Origin: Burkholderiales bacterium RIFCSPHIGHO2_12_FULL_63_20 | Lineage (GTDB): Bacteria; Pseudomonadota; Gammaproteobacteria; Burkholderiales; Burkholderiaceae_C | Direction: 5' to 3' | Assembly (NCBI GenBank): GCA_001770775.1 | Contig: MESA01000034.1 | Span: 227,437-291,436 of the forward strand | DNA: 64,000 bases | In this document: positions 28,487 to 38,900 of the stretch, in pieces | How positions within the stretch are numbered: position 1 is the first letter of the stretch | Layout of the letters: each line of letters starts with the position of its first letter | The notes under the pieces: model-generated | The model's input: the letters and a program-made list of their open reading frames with translations, nothing else | The model's database searches: none | Told to the model about the DNA's origin: nothing | Program-made: the position numbers and the translations under genes

Positions 28487-29914
28487 ATGTCCAATCAATT
28501 CGACGTCATCGTCATCGGCGGCGGCCCCGGCGGCTACATCGCTGCCATCCGTGCGGCCCAACTGGGCAACAAGGTTGCCTGCATCGACGAGTGGAAGAAT
28601 GCCAAAGGCGGCGCAGCCCCTGGCGGCACCTGCACGAACGTGGGTTGCATCCCCTCCAAGGCGCTGCTGCAATCGTCCGAACACTTCGACCACGCGTCGC
28701 ACCACTTCGCTGACCACGGCATCACCGTGGGCGATCTGAAGATGGATGTGTCCAAGATGATTGCCCGCAAGGACACCGTCGTCAAACAGAACAACGACGG
28801 CATCCTCTACCTGTTCAAGAAGAACAAGGTCAGCTTCTTTCATGGCCGCGGCTCGTTCGTGAAGGCCGTTGAAGGCGGCTACGAAATCGCCGTCGCCGGC
28901 GAGAAGGCTGAGACCTTGGTGGGCAAGCACATCATCGTGGCCACCGGCTCGAACGCCCGTGCTTTGCCCGGCACGCCTTTCGATGAAAAGCAGATCCTGT
29001 CGAACGACGGCGCACTGGCCATTGGCGACGTGCCCAAGAAGCTGGGTGTGATCGGCTCGGGCGTGATCGGCCTGGAAATGGGTTCGGTCTGGCGCCGTCT
29101 GGGTGCGGAAGTGACTGTGCTTGAAGCCATGCCCACCTTCCTGGGTGCCGTGGACGAACAGGTGGCCAAGGAAGCGCAGAAGATCTTCACCAAGCAGGGC
29201 CTGAACCTGCAACTGGGCGTGAAGATTGGCGACATCAAGGCCGCCAAGAAGGGCGTGACCGTGGCCTACACGGACGCCAAGGGCGCCGAGCAGAAGCTGG
29301 AATGCGACAAGCTGATCATCTCGATCGGCCGCGTGCCCAACACCATCGGCCTGAACACCGAAGCCGTGGGTTTGCAACTCGATGAGCGTGGTGCCATCGT
29401 GGTCGACGACGACTGCCAGACCAACCTGCCCAATGTGTGGGCGGTGGGTGACGTGGTGCGTGGCCCGATGTTGGCACACAAGGCTGAAGAAGAAGGTGTG
29501 GCCGTGGCTGAGCGCATTGCCGGTCAGCATGGTCACGTCAACTTCAACACGATTCCCTGGGTGATTTACACCAGCCCGGAGATCGCCTGGGTCGGCAAGA
29601 CCGAGCAGGCGCTGAAAGCGGAGGGCCGTGCCTACAAGGCCGGTTCCTTCCCCTTCTTGGCGAACGGCCGTGCCCGTGCGCTGGGTGACACCACCGGTTT
29701 CGTGAAGTTCCTGGCCGATGCCGCCACCGATGAAATCCTGGGCGTGCACATCATTGGCCCGATGGCCAGTGAGCTGATCTCCGAAGCTGTCGTGGCGATG
29801 GAGTTCAAGGCCAGCGCCGAAGACATCGCGCGCATCTGCCACGCGCACCCGAGCCTGAGCGAAGCGACCAAGGAAGCGGCCTTGGCCGTGGACAAGCGGA
29901 CGCTGAACTTCTGA
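28487..29914 (+). CDS. lpdA: Dihydrolipoyl dehydrogenase (E3)
   Basis: E3 reoxidises the lipoyl groups of the 2-oxoglutarate (and possibly pyruvate) dehydrogenase complexes with NAD+. The 475-residue protein has the FAD motif [14 protein letters not shown] (7-20), redox-active Cys49 and Cys54 ([15 protein letters not shown]), the NAD motif [16 protein letters not shown] near 187, and the C-terminal His454-Glu459 pair (CHAHPSLSE). Start ATG 28487 follows the PspC gene by 32 bp; the longer frame from 28307 overlaps that gene and is rejected. A terminator follows. Confidence 0.97.
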   Translation: MSNQFDVIVIGGGPGGYIAAIRAAQLGNKVACIDEWKNAKGGAAPGGTCTNVGCIPSKALLQSSEHFDHASHHFADHGITVGDLKMDVSKMIARKDTVVKQNNDGILYLFKKNKVSFFHGRGSFVKAVEGGYEIAVAGEKAETLVGKHIIVATGSNARALPGTPFDEKQILSNDGALAIGDVPKKLGVIGSGVIGLEMGSVWRRLGAEVTVLEAMPTFLGAVDEQVAKEAQKIFTKQGLNLQLGVKIGDIKAAKKGVTVAYTDAKGAEQKLECDKLIISIGRVPNTIGLNTEAVGLQLDERGAIVVDDDCQTNLPNVWAVGDVVRGPMLAHKAEEEGVAVAERIAGQHGHVNFNTIPWVIYTSPEIAWVGKTEQALKAEGRAYKAGSFPFLANGRARALGDTTGFVKFLADAATDEILGVHIIGPMASELISEAVVAMEFKASAEDIARICHAHPSLSEATKEAALAVDKRTLNF

Positions 29915-29937
29915 TCTTGCTGCGGCAACATCATCGG

Positions 29938-29962
29938 AGGGGCGGCTTGGCTGCCCCTTTTT
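29938..29962 (+). terminator. Intrinsic terminator after lpdA
   Basis: AGGGGCGGC (29938-29946), loop TTG, GCTGCCCCT (29950-29958) with one G-U pair, then five T residues to 29962. It ends the sucAB-pspC-lpdA transcript. Confidence 0.88.
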
Positions 29963-29985
29963 CTTGTCTCTTGACGTGTTGATCC

Positions 29986-31098
29986 ATGACGAAGCCTGCC
30001 ATTTCCGTGACCAAGCTGTATGAGCAGAGCCTGGTAGAACGGGGTTACAAAGCCGATGCCGCCCAGCTCAAGGGCATTGCCGCGCTGCAGCGTTGCCAGG
30101 ACGAGTGGTCTGTCTACAAAGGCCAGCGCTCGAACGCCTTGACGAAGATGCTGCGTTATCCCGTTTTGCCCAAGGGGGTGTACCTGTACGGCGGGGTGGG
30201 GCGTGGCAAGAGCTTCATCATGGATTGCTTTTTCAACGCGGTGCCTCTGCAACGCAAGACGCGCCTGCACTTTCACGAGTTCATGCGCGAGGTGCACCGC
30301 CAGTTGCACGAACTCAAGGGTGTACAGGACCCGCTGGAGGTGCTGGCCAAACGCATGGCGCGCAAGCACCGTCTGATCTGCTTTGACGAGTTCCATGTGG
30401 CTGACGTGACAGATGCGATGATCCTTCACCGCTTGCTGGACGCCATGTTCCGCAACCGCATGAGCATCGTCACGACGTCGAACTTCCACCCGGATGAGCT
30501 GTACCCGAACGGGCTGCACCGTGACCGCATCCTGCCGGCCATCGAGCTGCTCAAGAGCCAGCTGGAGGTGGTGAATGTGGACAGCGGGACCGACTACCGT
30601 CGTCGCACGCTGGAGCTGGCCAATTTGTACCTCACGCCGCTCAACGACGACACCGAGCGTGAAATGAGCGAAGTTTTCGGCAAGCTGGCCGAGTCGGCCG
30701 ACGAAGACCCCAAGCTGCACATCGAGCACCGCGTGCTGCAGGCCCATCGCAAGGCCGGTGGGGTGGTGTGGTTTGACTTCCACACGCTGTGTGGTGGGCC
30801 GCGTTCTCAGAATGACTATCTGGAGTTGGCCAACCAGTTCCACACCGTGATGCTGAGCAATGTGCCGCACATGCCTGTGCGTCTGGCGTCGGAAGCCCGG
30901 CGCTTCACCTGGCTGGTGGATGTGCTGTACGACCGTCGGGTCAAGCTGGTGATTTCGGCGGCCGTGCCGCCGGAGGAGCTGTACACCGAAGGTCCGATGT
31001 CGCACGAATTCCCCCGTACCGTGTCGCGCCTCAACGAGATGCAGTCGAAGGAATACCTGAGCGAAGAGCGCCGCCTGGTGGACACCTCGCTGACCTGA
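29986..31098 (+). CDS. zapE: Cell division protein ZapE (AFG1-like ATPase)
   Basis: ZapE is an AFG1-family ATPase reported to associate with the divisome and destabilise FtsZ under stress. The 370-residue protein has Walker A GGVGRGKS (69-76), Walker B LICFDEFHVAD (about 130), and sensor-type STTSNFHPDELYPNG-like residues (VTTSNFHPDELYPNGL, about 163-178), matching the family at the expected length. It begins 24 bp after the lpdA terminator and is convergent with a PP2C gene. A short inverted repeat GACCTG-AGC-CAGGTC (31092-31106) covers its stop. Confidence 0.94.
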   Translation: MTKPAISVTKLYEQSLVERGYKADAAQLKGIAALQRCQDEWSVYKGQRSNALTKMLRYPVLPKGVYLYGGVGRGKSFIMDCFFNAVPLQRKTRLHFHEFMREVHRQLHELKGVQDPLEVLAKRMARKHRLICFDEFHVADVTDAMILHRLLDAMFRNRMSIVTTSNFHPDELYPNGLHRDRILPAIELLKSQLEVVNVDSGTDYRRRTLELANLYLTPLNDDTEREMSEVFGKLAESADEDPKLHIEHRVLQAHRKAGGVVWFDFHTLCGGPRSQNDYLELANQFHTVMLSNVPHMPVRLASEARRFTWLVDVLYDRRVKLVISAAVPPEELYTEGPMSHEFPRTVSRLNEMQSKEYLSEERRLVDTSLT

Positions 31099-31129
31099 GC
31101 CAGGTCTGAGCAGGAGGCTCGTCGGGGAT

Positions 31130-31891
31130 TCAGTCCTCGATGCGAACCAAGGCCAGTGAGAGGTTGTCACCGCCGCCTCGCGCACGGTGACGGGCCTTGG
31201 CCACCAGCATTTCGGCGGCTTCACGCGGCGGCAGGGTGTGCACGATGGCGCCCAGCTCCTTGGGGGTGAAGTAGTGCCACAGGCCGTCTGAGCAGGCCAG
31301 CAGGGTGTCACCCGAGTGCAGGCAGTTGATGTGCTTCATGCCCAACGGGGGCTCGGTCGGGCTGCCCAGGCACCCGGTCAGCAGGTTGGACTGCGGATGG
31401 GTGTTGGCTTCGTCTTCTGTGATCTGGCCTTCGTTGATCAGGCGTTGCACATAGGAGTGGTCGGTGGTGCGAAAAACCATGTCGGCACCACTGAAGTGGT
31501 AGACCCGGCTGTCGCCGATGTGCGCAATGCAGGCCGAGCGGTCCGGGTTGACGATGAAAGCCGCCAGGGTGCTGTGCGGCTCTTCCTCTGCCGAAATGGC
31601 CGTGAGCTTGATCATCAGGTGGGCTTCTTCGGCCAGTTGCTTGAGGAACTGCTCAGGCAAATCGTGGGTGGCCGAGTAGCGCTCGAACAGTTGTTTGGCC
31701 GTCAGGATGACCTGGTCGGCGGCTTTGCGCCCGCCACTTTTGCCGCCCATGCCATCGGCCACGACGGCCAGCAGGCATCCTGCCGTGCGGGCGTGGGGAA
31801 GGATCGCGACCTGATCTTGCTGATAGGCCCGGTCTCCGCGGTGGGTGCCTGTGGTGGCGACAAGGCGGAAACTGGTGGAAGAGGACATCAT
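31130..31891 (-). CDS. PP2C-family serine/threonine phosphatase
   Basis: A 253-residue metal-dependent phosphatase. PP2C motifs: THRGDRAYQQDQ (16-27), VVADGMGG (43-50, metal Asp46), HIGDSRVY (about 134), LLACSDGLWHYF (about 206) and DNLSLALV (about 243). It is a stand-alone catalytic domain without membrane segments, like Stp1/PppA. The start is one of two adjacent ATGs (31891 or 31888), and a -10-like TATAGT ends seven bases upstream, suggesting a leaderless mRNA. No Ser/Thr kinase is adjacent; an FHA-cyclase protein at 11488 is a possible member of the same signalling network. Confidence 0.92.
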   Translation of the reverse strand: MMSSSTSFRLVATTGTHRGDRAYQQDQVAILPHARTAGCLLAVVADGMGGKSGGRKAADQVILTAKQLFERYSATHDLPEQFLKQLAEEAHLMIKLTAISAEEEPHSTLAAFIVNPDRSACIAHIGDSRVYHFSGADMVFRTTDHSYVQRLINEGQITEDEANTHPQSNLLTGCLGSPTEPPLGMKHINCLHSGDTLLACSDGLWHYFTPKELGAIVHTLPPREAAEMLVAKARHRARGGGDNLSLALVRIED

Positions 31892-31898
31892 GGGGAAA

Positions 31899-31906
31899 AC
31901 TATAAT
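31899..31906. promoter_or_regulatory. Overlapping divergent -10 boxes
   Basis: TATAAT on plus (31901-31906) faces the YdcH-like gene, and TATAGT on minus (31904-31899) faces the PP2C gene; the two share four bases. Clear -35 hexamers are not seen on either side, so use of both is inferred. Confidence 0.45.
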
Positions 31907-31987
31907 CCCTAAAAGCCCTGCTTCCGGCTCCCCGGTAGCAGGAACATCCCTCAGACACGCCCCCTGATCGGGGCCTGCAGCGCCTTC

Positions 31988-32191
31988 ATGCAATCCAATC
32001 TGCATTCCCCGCAACGCCAGCTGATCGAGCTGCGCATGGAACATGCGGACCTGGACAACCTCATTGACCGTGCCGCCGACCAGGTGCCTTTCGATGAACT
32101 GAGCCTGCGGCGCCTCAAAAAGCGTCGCCTGATGCTGCGTGACGAGATCAGCCGGCTCGAACTCTCGCTCGACCCCAAAGAGCCGGCCTGA
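31988..32191 (+). CDS. YdcH/DUF465 family small protein
   Basis: A 67-residue helical protein: ELRMEHADLDNLIDRAAD (14-31) and LRRLKKRRLMLRDEISRLE (40-58) match the DUF465/YdcH pattern of a short coiled-coil hairpin. Function is unknown in the family. It has a perfect TATAAT 82 bp upstream and ends 13 bp from the convergent glnD stop. Confidence 0.85.
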   Translation: MQSNLHSPQRQLIELRMEHADLDNLIDRAADQVPFDELSLRRLKKRRLMLRDEISRLELSLDPKEPA

Positions 32192-32204
32192 CGTTCAGGA
32201 ACGC

Positions 32205-34796
32205 TCAGGCCGCGAGCGCTTCGAGCAATTCGGTTTCCAGCGCCAGCTGTGCCTTGTCCCGCTTCAAGGACTCTCCGGTGACGAGGAAAGTGTCTTCCAC
32301 CCGTTCGCCCAGGGTGCTCACCTTGGCAAGTTGCACATTGACCTCGTGTTTGGCCAGCGTGCGCGCGATGACATAGAGCAGGCCTGAGCGATCACTGGCT
32401 GAGACGCTCAAAAGCCAGCGTTGGCCGCGTTCGTCGGGTCGCAGGCTGACGCGCGGTGGCACGGGGAAGGACCTGACGCGACGCGACAGTCGCCCCCGTA
32501 CGGGCTGATGCAAGGGGGCCTCGGAGGCCACCGCCTCGGCCAACTGGTTTTCCACCAAGGCGATCAGGTCACGGTAGTGGACGCCCTCGAATTTCAGCGG
32601 GTCGCTGGCGATGATCTGGAAGGTGTCGAGCACGTAGCCACTGGCCGTGGTGTGGATGCGCGCGTCCTGAATGTTGAAGCTGGCACGGTCGAAATAGCCG
32701 CAGATGCGTGCGAAGACGTCGGGGCGGTCGGGTGCATAGACCAGTACCTGCAAGCCCTCGCCGACCGAGGAAATGCGCGCAGCCACCACGGGCTTGTCGG
32801 CATGGAGATGGCGCAGGAGCATGCGCGTGTGCCAGGCGATGTCGCCCGCATCGTGGCGCGCAAAGTAGCTCATGTCGAGCGACTTCCACAATTGGGTTTC
32901 GATGCCCGTGGGGAGGTAGTAGAGAGCGAGGTTTTGTCGGGCCTGTTGCTTGCGGGCTTCAATCTCTGCGTCCATGTGCGGACGGGCACCGCCCAGAGCG
33001 CGCAGCGTGAGGCGATAGAGATCTTCCAGCAGCTTGCCCTTCCACGCATTCCAGACCTTGGGGCTGGTGCCGCGGATGTCGGCCACGCTCAACAGGTACA
33101 TCCCGGTGAGCCGCCGCTCATTGCCCATGCGCTGGGCGAAGGCATGGATGACATCGGGGTCGGACAGGTCCTCCTTCTGAGCCACCCGCGACATGGTGAG
33201 GTGCTCGGCCACCAGGAACTCGACCAGCGCCGCGTCCTCACCGGTGATGTCGTGGTCTTTGCAGAAGCGGCGCACTTCGATGCCACCCAGCTCGGAGTGA
33301 TCGCCGCCGCGCCCTTTGGCCACGTCGTGGAAGAGGGCTGCCACGTAGAGCAGCCAGGGCTTGTCCCATTCGGCGGCCAGCTGCGTGCAGAACGGGTACT
33401 CGTGCGCGTGCTCCGGAATGAAGAAGCGCCGCATGTTGCGAACGACCATGAGGATGTGCTGGTCGACCGTGTAGACGTGGAACAGGTCGTGCTGCATCTG
33501 GCCCACGATGCGGCGGAACACCCACAGGTAGCGGCCGAGCACCGAGGTCTGGTTGAGCAGGCGCAGCACGTGGGTCTGGCCCTGGCTTTCGCGCAGCATG
33601 GCCATGAAGGTGGCGCGGTTGACCGGGTCGCGGCGGAAGGACGCATCCATCAGCTTGCGGTCGTTGTAAAGCGCGCGCAGCGTACGGGCCGACAGGCCTT
33701 TGAGGCTCTTGTCCTGCTGCAGGGTCAGGAAGGTGGCGAGGATGGCGTGACGGTCGCGGCGGTAGAGGTCGTCGCTGACGATCTCCAGGAAACCGCCACG
33801 GTCGAGGAAGCGCTCGTTGATCACGCGCATCGGGGCGTCTTGCGAGCCCAGCACCCGCTCCTCAATGTTGAGCATGAGGATCTGGTTGAGCTGGGTGACC
33901 GCTTTGGCGGACCAGTAGTAGCGGCGCATCAGCACTTCGCTGGCACGCAGGGCGCGGGTGTTCTCGTAGCCAAAGGATTCGGCTACCGCCGCTTGCAGGT
34001 CGAACACCAGCCGATCCTCGCGGCGCCCGGCAATCTGGTGCAGTCGGGTTCGGATGAGCTTGAGCACGCCTTCGTTGCGCTGCAACTGGCGGGCCTCGAA
34101 AGGGGTGAGCAGGCCGTTTCGGGCCAGGTCTTGCCAGGTGCTACCCAGCCTCGCGGCGCGCGCCAGCCAGATCACCACTTGCAGGTCGCGCAGGCCACCG
34201 GGGCTTTCCTTGCAGTTGGGCTCCAGTGCGTAAGGGGTGTCTTCGTACTTGGTGTGCCGCTGGCGCATCTCCAGGGTCTTTGCCGTCATGAAGGCCCGCA
34301 CGTCCATGTGGGACATGGCCTCTTGCTGCAGGGAATCGAAGCGGCTGCGGTCGCCGCACAGGTAGCGGGCTTCGAGCAGGGAGGTCTGTACCGTCACGTC
34401 GCGCTGAGCTTCTTCGATGCATTCGGCCACGGTCCGCACGCTGGAGCCAATTTCCAGACCGGTGTCCCAGCAGGCACTGATGAAGCCTTCGATGGCGCAG
34501 GTGGTCGTGTCGTTGCAACCCGGCTGCGGGGTGAGGGGCAGCAGCAACAGGACGTCGACGTCGGAGTGCGGGAACAGTTCGGCGCGGCCGTAGCCGCCCA
34601 CGGCCACCAGTGCCGCATCGGCGGGCAGGGCGTGGGCTTGCCACAGGGTCGTGAGGGTGTCATCGACCAGTTGGGCCATGCGCTTCAAAAAGAGGCTGGC
34701 CGAAGAACTGGTCGGGCGGCTGTGCTGGAACTGGGTGAGCAGCTCGGATTTGGCGGCGCGAAATTGCTGACGCAGGGCGGCGATGTCCAGGGGCAT
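32205..34796 (-). CDS. glnD: Bifunctional uridylyltransferase/uridylyl-removing enzyme GlnD
   Basis: GlnD senses glutamine and adds or removes UMP on PII proteins. Taking ATG 34796 the protein has 863 residues. It shows a nucleotidyltransferase site VGGYGRAELFPHSDVDVLLL (about 63-82), a GlnD-type linker, an HD domain with HDVAKGRGGDHSELG (about 480), and two ACT domains (about 670-860). Start choice: the frame is open to an ATG at 34883 touching the map stop, but a strong terminator at 34842-34874 lies between that ATG and 34796, so the long N-terminus would be encoded across a terminator. Length agrees with family members of about 860-890. It converges with the YdcH-like gene. Confidence 0.95.
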   Translation of the reverse strand: MPLDIAALRQQFRAAKSELLTQFQHSRPTSSSASLFLKRMAQLVDDTLTTLWQAHALPADAALVAVGGYGRAELFPHSDVDVLLLLPLTPQPGCNDTTTCAIEGFISACWDTGLEIGSSVRTVAECIEEAQRDVTVQTSLLEARYLCGDRSRFDSLQQEAMSHMDVRAFMTAKTLEMRQRHTKYEDTPYALEPNCKESPGGLRDLQVVIWLARAARLGSTWQDLARNGLLTPFEARQLQRNEGVLKLIRTRLHQIAGRREDRLVFDLQAAVAESFGYENTRALRASEVLMRRYYWSAKAVTQLNQILMLNIEERVLGSQDAPMRVINERFLDRGGFLEIVSDDLYRRDRHAILATFLTLQQDKSLKGLSARTLRALYNDRKLMDASFRRDPVNRATFMAMLRESQGQTHVLRLLNQTSVLGRYLWVFRRIVGQMQHDLFHVYTVDQHILMVVRNMRRFFIPEHAHEYPFCTQLAAEWDKPWLLYVAALFHDVAKGRGGDHSELGGIEVRRFCKDHDITGEDAALVEFLVAEHLTMSRVAQKEDLSDPDVIHAFAQRMGNERRLTGMYLLSVADIRGTSPKVWNAWKGKLLEDLYRLTLRALGGARPHMDAEIEARKQQARQNLALYYLPTGIETQLWKSLDMSYFARHDAGDIAWHTRMLLRHLHADKPVVAARISSVGEGLQVLVYAPDRPDVFARICGYFDRASFNIQDARIHTTASGYVLDTFQIIASDPLKFEGVHYRDLIALVENQLAEAVASEAPLHQPVRGRLSRRVRSFPVPPRVSLRPDERGQRWLLSVSASDRSGLLYVIARTLAKHEVNVQLAKVSTLGERVEDTFLVTGESLKRDKAQLALETELLEALAA

Positions 34797-34841
34797 GGTG
34801 TGCAAGGGGGTCAAGGGATCAAGGCCTGTGACGCAAGCAAG

Positions 34842-34874
34842 AAAAAGGCCCTGACGAGAAGTGTCGTCAGGGCC
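34842..34874 (-). terminator. Intrinsic terminator after map
   Basis: On the minus strand the arm GGCCCTGACGA (34874-34864), a 6-base loop and the perfect complement (34857-34847) are followed by five T residues (34846-34842). The stem is 11 bp. It lies 8 bp beyond the map stop and separates map from glnD. Confidence 0.92.
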
Positions 34875-34882
34875 GGTGTGCA

Positions 34883-35725
34883 TCAAGCGGCGGTGCCTTT
34901 GGCTGCCGGGATGAAATCAGGTGGTGGCGGGCTGCCGGCGGACAGGGTGAGCACCTCGTAGCCTGTCTCGGTGACGAGCACGGTGTGCTCCCACTGCGCC
35001 GACAGGGAGCGGTCCTTGGTCACGATGGTCCAGCCGTCGTAAGGGCCTTTGCCCTTGCGGCCTTCCTTGATTTCACGCTTACCCAGGTTGATCATGGGTT
35101 CGATGGTGAACATCATGCCGGGCACGAGCTCTTCGCGGGTGCCGGGGCGGCCGTAGTGCAGCACCTGCGGGTCTTCGTGGAACTTGCGGCCGATGCCGTG
35201 GCCGCAGTACTCGCGCACCACGGAGTAGCCGGCGTTCTCGGCAAAGGTCTGAATGGCGTGGCCGATGTCACCCAGGCGTGCACCGGGCTTGACCTGTTCA
35301 ATGCCCTTCCACATGGCCTCGAAGGTGATCGAGCACAGGCGCTTTGCGGCAATCGTGCCTTCACCGATGACGAACATGCGACTGTTGTCGCCATACCAGC
35401 CCTCAGGGGTGATGATGGTGACATCCAGGTTGATGATGTCGCCATCCTTCAAGGGGATGTCGTTGGGGATGCCGTGGCAGACCACATCGTTGACCGAGGT
35501 GCACAGCGACGCGGGGTAGGGGATGTGCCCTGGCGGTGCATAGCCCAGGGTGGCCGACTTGGTGCCTTGGACGTTGACCATGTAGTCCAGGGACAGCTTG
35601 TCGATCTCGCGGGTGGTGATGCCCGGCTTGATGAAGGGGGTCAGGTAGTCGAGGACCTCGGAGGCCAATCGGCAGGCCAGGCGCATGGCGTCAATCTCGG
35701 CGCCTGTCTTGATGGTGATGCTCAT
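34883..35725 (-). CDS. map: Methionine aminopeptidase, type I
   Basis: Map removes N-terminal methionine from nascent proteins. The 280-residue protein has all metal ligands: Asp101 (INLDVT), Asp113 (YGDNSRMF), His176 (EYCGHGIGR), Glu209 (FTIEPM) and Glu246 (SAQWEHT), plus His84 and His183 of the active site. A small insertion (EGRKGKGPYDG, about 221-231) and a Pro-rich tail distinguish it from E. coli Map. A GATAAT hexamer ends eight bases before the ATG, so the leader is probably absent or very short. It is normally linked with rpsB-tsf in this lineage; those genes are not present here, where purL is divergent. Confidence 0.96.
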   Translation of the reverse strand: MSITIKTGAEIDAMRLACRLASEVLDYLTPFIKPGITTREIDKLSLDYMVNVQGTKSATLGYAPPGHIPYPASLCTSVNDVVCHGIPNDIPLKDGDIINLDVTIITPEGWYGDNSRMFVIGEGTIAAKRLCSITFEAMWKGIEQVKPGARLGDIGHAIQTFAENAGYSVVREYCGHGIGRKFHEDPQVLHYGRPGTREELVPGMMFTIEPMINLGKREIKEGRKGKGPYDGWTIVTKDRSLSAQWEHTVLVTETGYEVLTLSAGSPPPPDFIPAAKGTAA

Positions 35726-35733
35726 GGATGCGA

Positions 35734-35739
35734 ATTATC
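35734..35739 (-). promoter_or_regulatory. Candidate -10 box for map
   Basis: GATAAT on the minus strand ends eight bases before the map ATG; no Shine-Dalgarno sequence is present. The -35 region is poor. Confidence 0.4.
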
Positions 35740-35816
35740 CGCAATTCCTGCGCTGCTTGCCGTCTCAAGGGCATCAGATTGAAGGCCCCGCAGCGGCATT
35801 CACGGCCTGGGGCCGG

Positions 35817-35822
35817 TAAAAT
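35817..35822 (+). promoter_or_regulatory. Candidate -10 box for purL
   Basis: TAAAAT preceded by GG lies about 90 bp before the purL ATG; the -35 region is GC-rich and unconvincing. No purine-regulator palindrome was recognised nearby. Confidence 0.35.
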
Positions 35823-35912
35823 TCTGGTTTTTCCTCACGACAGCTTGCGCGCGCACGATGCGGGCAAGTCAACCCAGGCCCCCTCGCCGTGACCGAACGC
35901 ACCACCCCTGTG

Positions 35913-38900
35913 ATGTCCTCCCTGATGCACTTTGAGGGCGGCAACGCCCTGGCTCCGCACCAAGTCCAGGCCCTGCTGCCCAAGCTGCAAGCCATCAACC
36001 CCCGCATTGCCAGCGTTCACGCGCGCTTTGTCCACTGGGTGGCCATGGATCAGTCGCTCGACCATGCCGAGCTGGACAAACTGTCGGCGCTGCTGACCTA
36101 TGGTGACGCCTATGAAGGCCCGGCCGATGGCGACCTGATCGTCGTCGCCCCGCGTCTGGGCACCGTGTCGCCCTGGGCCTCGAAGGCCACCGACATTGCG
36201 CACAATTGTGGTCTGCCTGTTCGCCGTGTCGAGCGCGTGACCGAGTACAGTCTGACCGTGAAGGCCGGCGTGATCGGCACACTGATGGGCAACGCCAAGT
36301 CGCTGGCGCCGCAGGACCTGCAGGCTTGCGCCGCTTTGCTGCACGACCGCATGACCGAGAGCGTGATGGCCAGCCGCGAGGAGGCCCGTCACCTGTTCGA
36401 CGAGAAGCAAGGCGCCCCGATGGCGCATGTGGACGTGCTGGGCCAAGGCCGCAAGGCGCTGGAAGAGGCCAACGTCACCTTTGGTCTGGCCCTGTCGGAT
36501 GACGAAATCGAGTACCTGGTGACCGCGTTCACGGGCCTCAAGCGCAACCCGACCGACGTCGAGTTGACGATGTTCGCCCAGGCCAACAGCGAACACTGCC
36601 GCCACAAGATTTTCAACGCCGAGTTCACGATCGACGGCCAGGCGCAGGACCTGTCGATGTTCGGCATGATCCGCAACACCGAGAAGCTGAACCCCCAGCA
36701 CACCGTGATCGCGTACAGCGACAATGCGTCGGTGATGGAAGGCCATCAGATCGAGCGCTGGATGCCGGCTGGCTACACCAATGCCCCGCAGTACCAGGCC
36801 CGTGAAGAGCTGGCCCATGTGCTGATGAAGGTGGAAACCCACAACCATCCGACTGCCATTTCGCCGTATCCCGGTGCCTCGACCGGCGCGGGCGGTGAGA
36901 TCCGTGACGAAGGCGCCACCGGCCGTGGCTCGCGTCCCAAGTCGGGCCTGACGGGCTTCTCGGTGTCCAACCTGAACCTGCCGGGCACCAGCGAGCCTTG
37001 GGAAGCCGAGCAGTTCGGCAAGCCCGAGCACATCGCCAGCCCGCTGCAGATCATGATCGAAGGCCCGTTGGGTGGAGCCGCGTTCAACAACGAGTTCGGT
37101 CGCTCCAACCTGGGCGGCTACTTCCGCGTGTTCGAGCAGACCGTGGGCGAGGGCGCTGACGCGATCCGCCGTGGCTATCACAAGCCCATCATGATTGCCG
37201 GTGGCATTGGCACCATCAGCAGCGAGCAGACCAAGAAGATCAAGTTTGACGCGGGCACGCTGTTGATCCAGCTGGGCGGCCCGGGCATGCGCATCGGCAT
37301 GGCCGGCGCGGCAGCGTCGTCCATGGCGGCGGGCACCAACTCGGCGGCCCTGGACTTTGACTCCGTTCAGCGTGGCAACCCGGAAATTGAGCGCCGTGCG
37401 CAAGAGGTGATCAACCACTGCTGGGGCCTGGGCGCGAACAACCCCATTTTGGCCATCCATGACGTGGGCGCGGGCGGCATTTCTAACGCGTTCCCCGAAC
37501 TGGTGGACGGTGCCGAGAAGGGCGCCCGCTTCGATCTGAGCAAGGTGCCGCTGGAAGAGTCCGGCATGGCACCCAAGGAGATCTGGTGCAACGAGAGCCA
37601 GGAGCGCTATGTGCTGGCGATTGCGCCCGAGTCACTGCCCATCTTCACCGAGATGGCCAACCGCGAGCGCTGCCCGTTTGGCGTGATCGGTGTGGCCACC
37701 GAGGCCTGCGAGCTGATCCTGGAAGACACGACCCAGCCGCAAGCCGACAAGCCCGTCGACATGCCCATGGATGTGCTGCTGGGCAAGCCGCCCAAGATGC
37801 ACCGTGATGTGAAGCGCGTGCAGTGGGATGGCGGCCAGATCGACCTGACGGGCGTGAGCCTGGACCAGGTGGCTGTGGACGTGCTGCGTCACCCCACCGT
37901 GGCCAGCAAGCGCTTTTTGATCACCATCGGTGACCGCACCGTGGGTGGCCTGAACCACCGCGACCAGATGGTGGGTCCTTGGCAGGTGCCGGTGGCCGAC
38001 GTGGCCGTGACCCTGGCCGACTTCAAGGGCTTTGCCGGTGAAGCGATGGCCATGGGCGAGCGCACGCCGCTGGCCTCGGTCAACGCGCCCGCATCGGGCC
38101 GCATGGCGGTGGCCGAGGCCATCACCAACCTGCTGGCCGCGCCCATCGAATTGCCGCGCGTGAAGCTGTCGGCCAACTGGATGGCCGCTTGCGGCGAAGC
38201 CGGTGAAGATGCCGCTTTGTACGACACCGTCAAGGCCGTTGGCATGGAGCTGTGCCCCGCGCTGGGCGTGTCCATCCCGGTGGGCAAGGACTCGCTGTCC
38301 ATGCGCACCAAGTGGTCCGACAACGGCGCCACCAAGCAGGTCACTGCACCGGTGTCGCTGATCGTGACGGCTTTTGCCTCGATCGCCGATGTGCGCTCGA
38401 CCCTGACGCCGCAACTGGTGACGTCGGAAAACGGCCAGGCGCTGGACACCAGCCTGATCCTGATCGACCTGGGCGAAGGCAAGAAGCGCATGGGCGGCTC
38501 GATGCTGGCTCAGGTGCTGGGCCGGTTCGGCAACGAAGTGCCCGACTGCGACAACCCCGAGATGCTCAAGGCCACTGTCAATGCCGTGAACGCGCTGCGC
38601 GCCCAAGGCAAGCTGCTGGCTTATCACGACCGCGGTGACGGCGGCCTGTGGGCCACGGTGGCCGAGATGGGCTTTGCCGGCAACACCGGTGTGAGCCTGA
38701 ACGTGGACATGCTGGTGACTGAGAGCACCGGTGTGGACGACAGCCGTGCCGACTTCGGGGATTCGAAGAACTGGGCCGGCCAGGTGGGCGAGCGCCGCAA
38801 CGAGCTGACCCTGAAGGCGCTGTTCAACGAAGAACTGGGCGTGGTGCTGCAAGTGCGCACCGCCGACCGCGACGCCGCGCTGCAGACCCTGCGCGAGCAT

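Noticed and set aside
32421-34961. 846-residue plus-strand frame opposite glnD
   Set aside because: Covers GlnD antisense; composition is repetitive Gly/Val/Gln and no motif is present.
35835-37460. 541-residue minus-strand frame opposite purL
   Set aside because: Shadow of purL, whose motifs are unmistakable; the minus frame has no start-site support.
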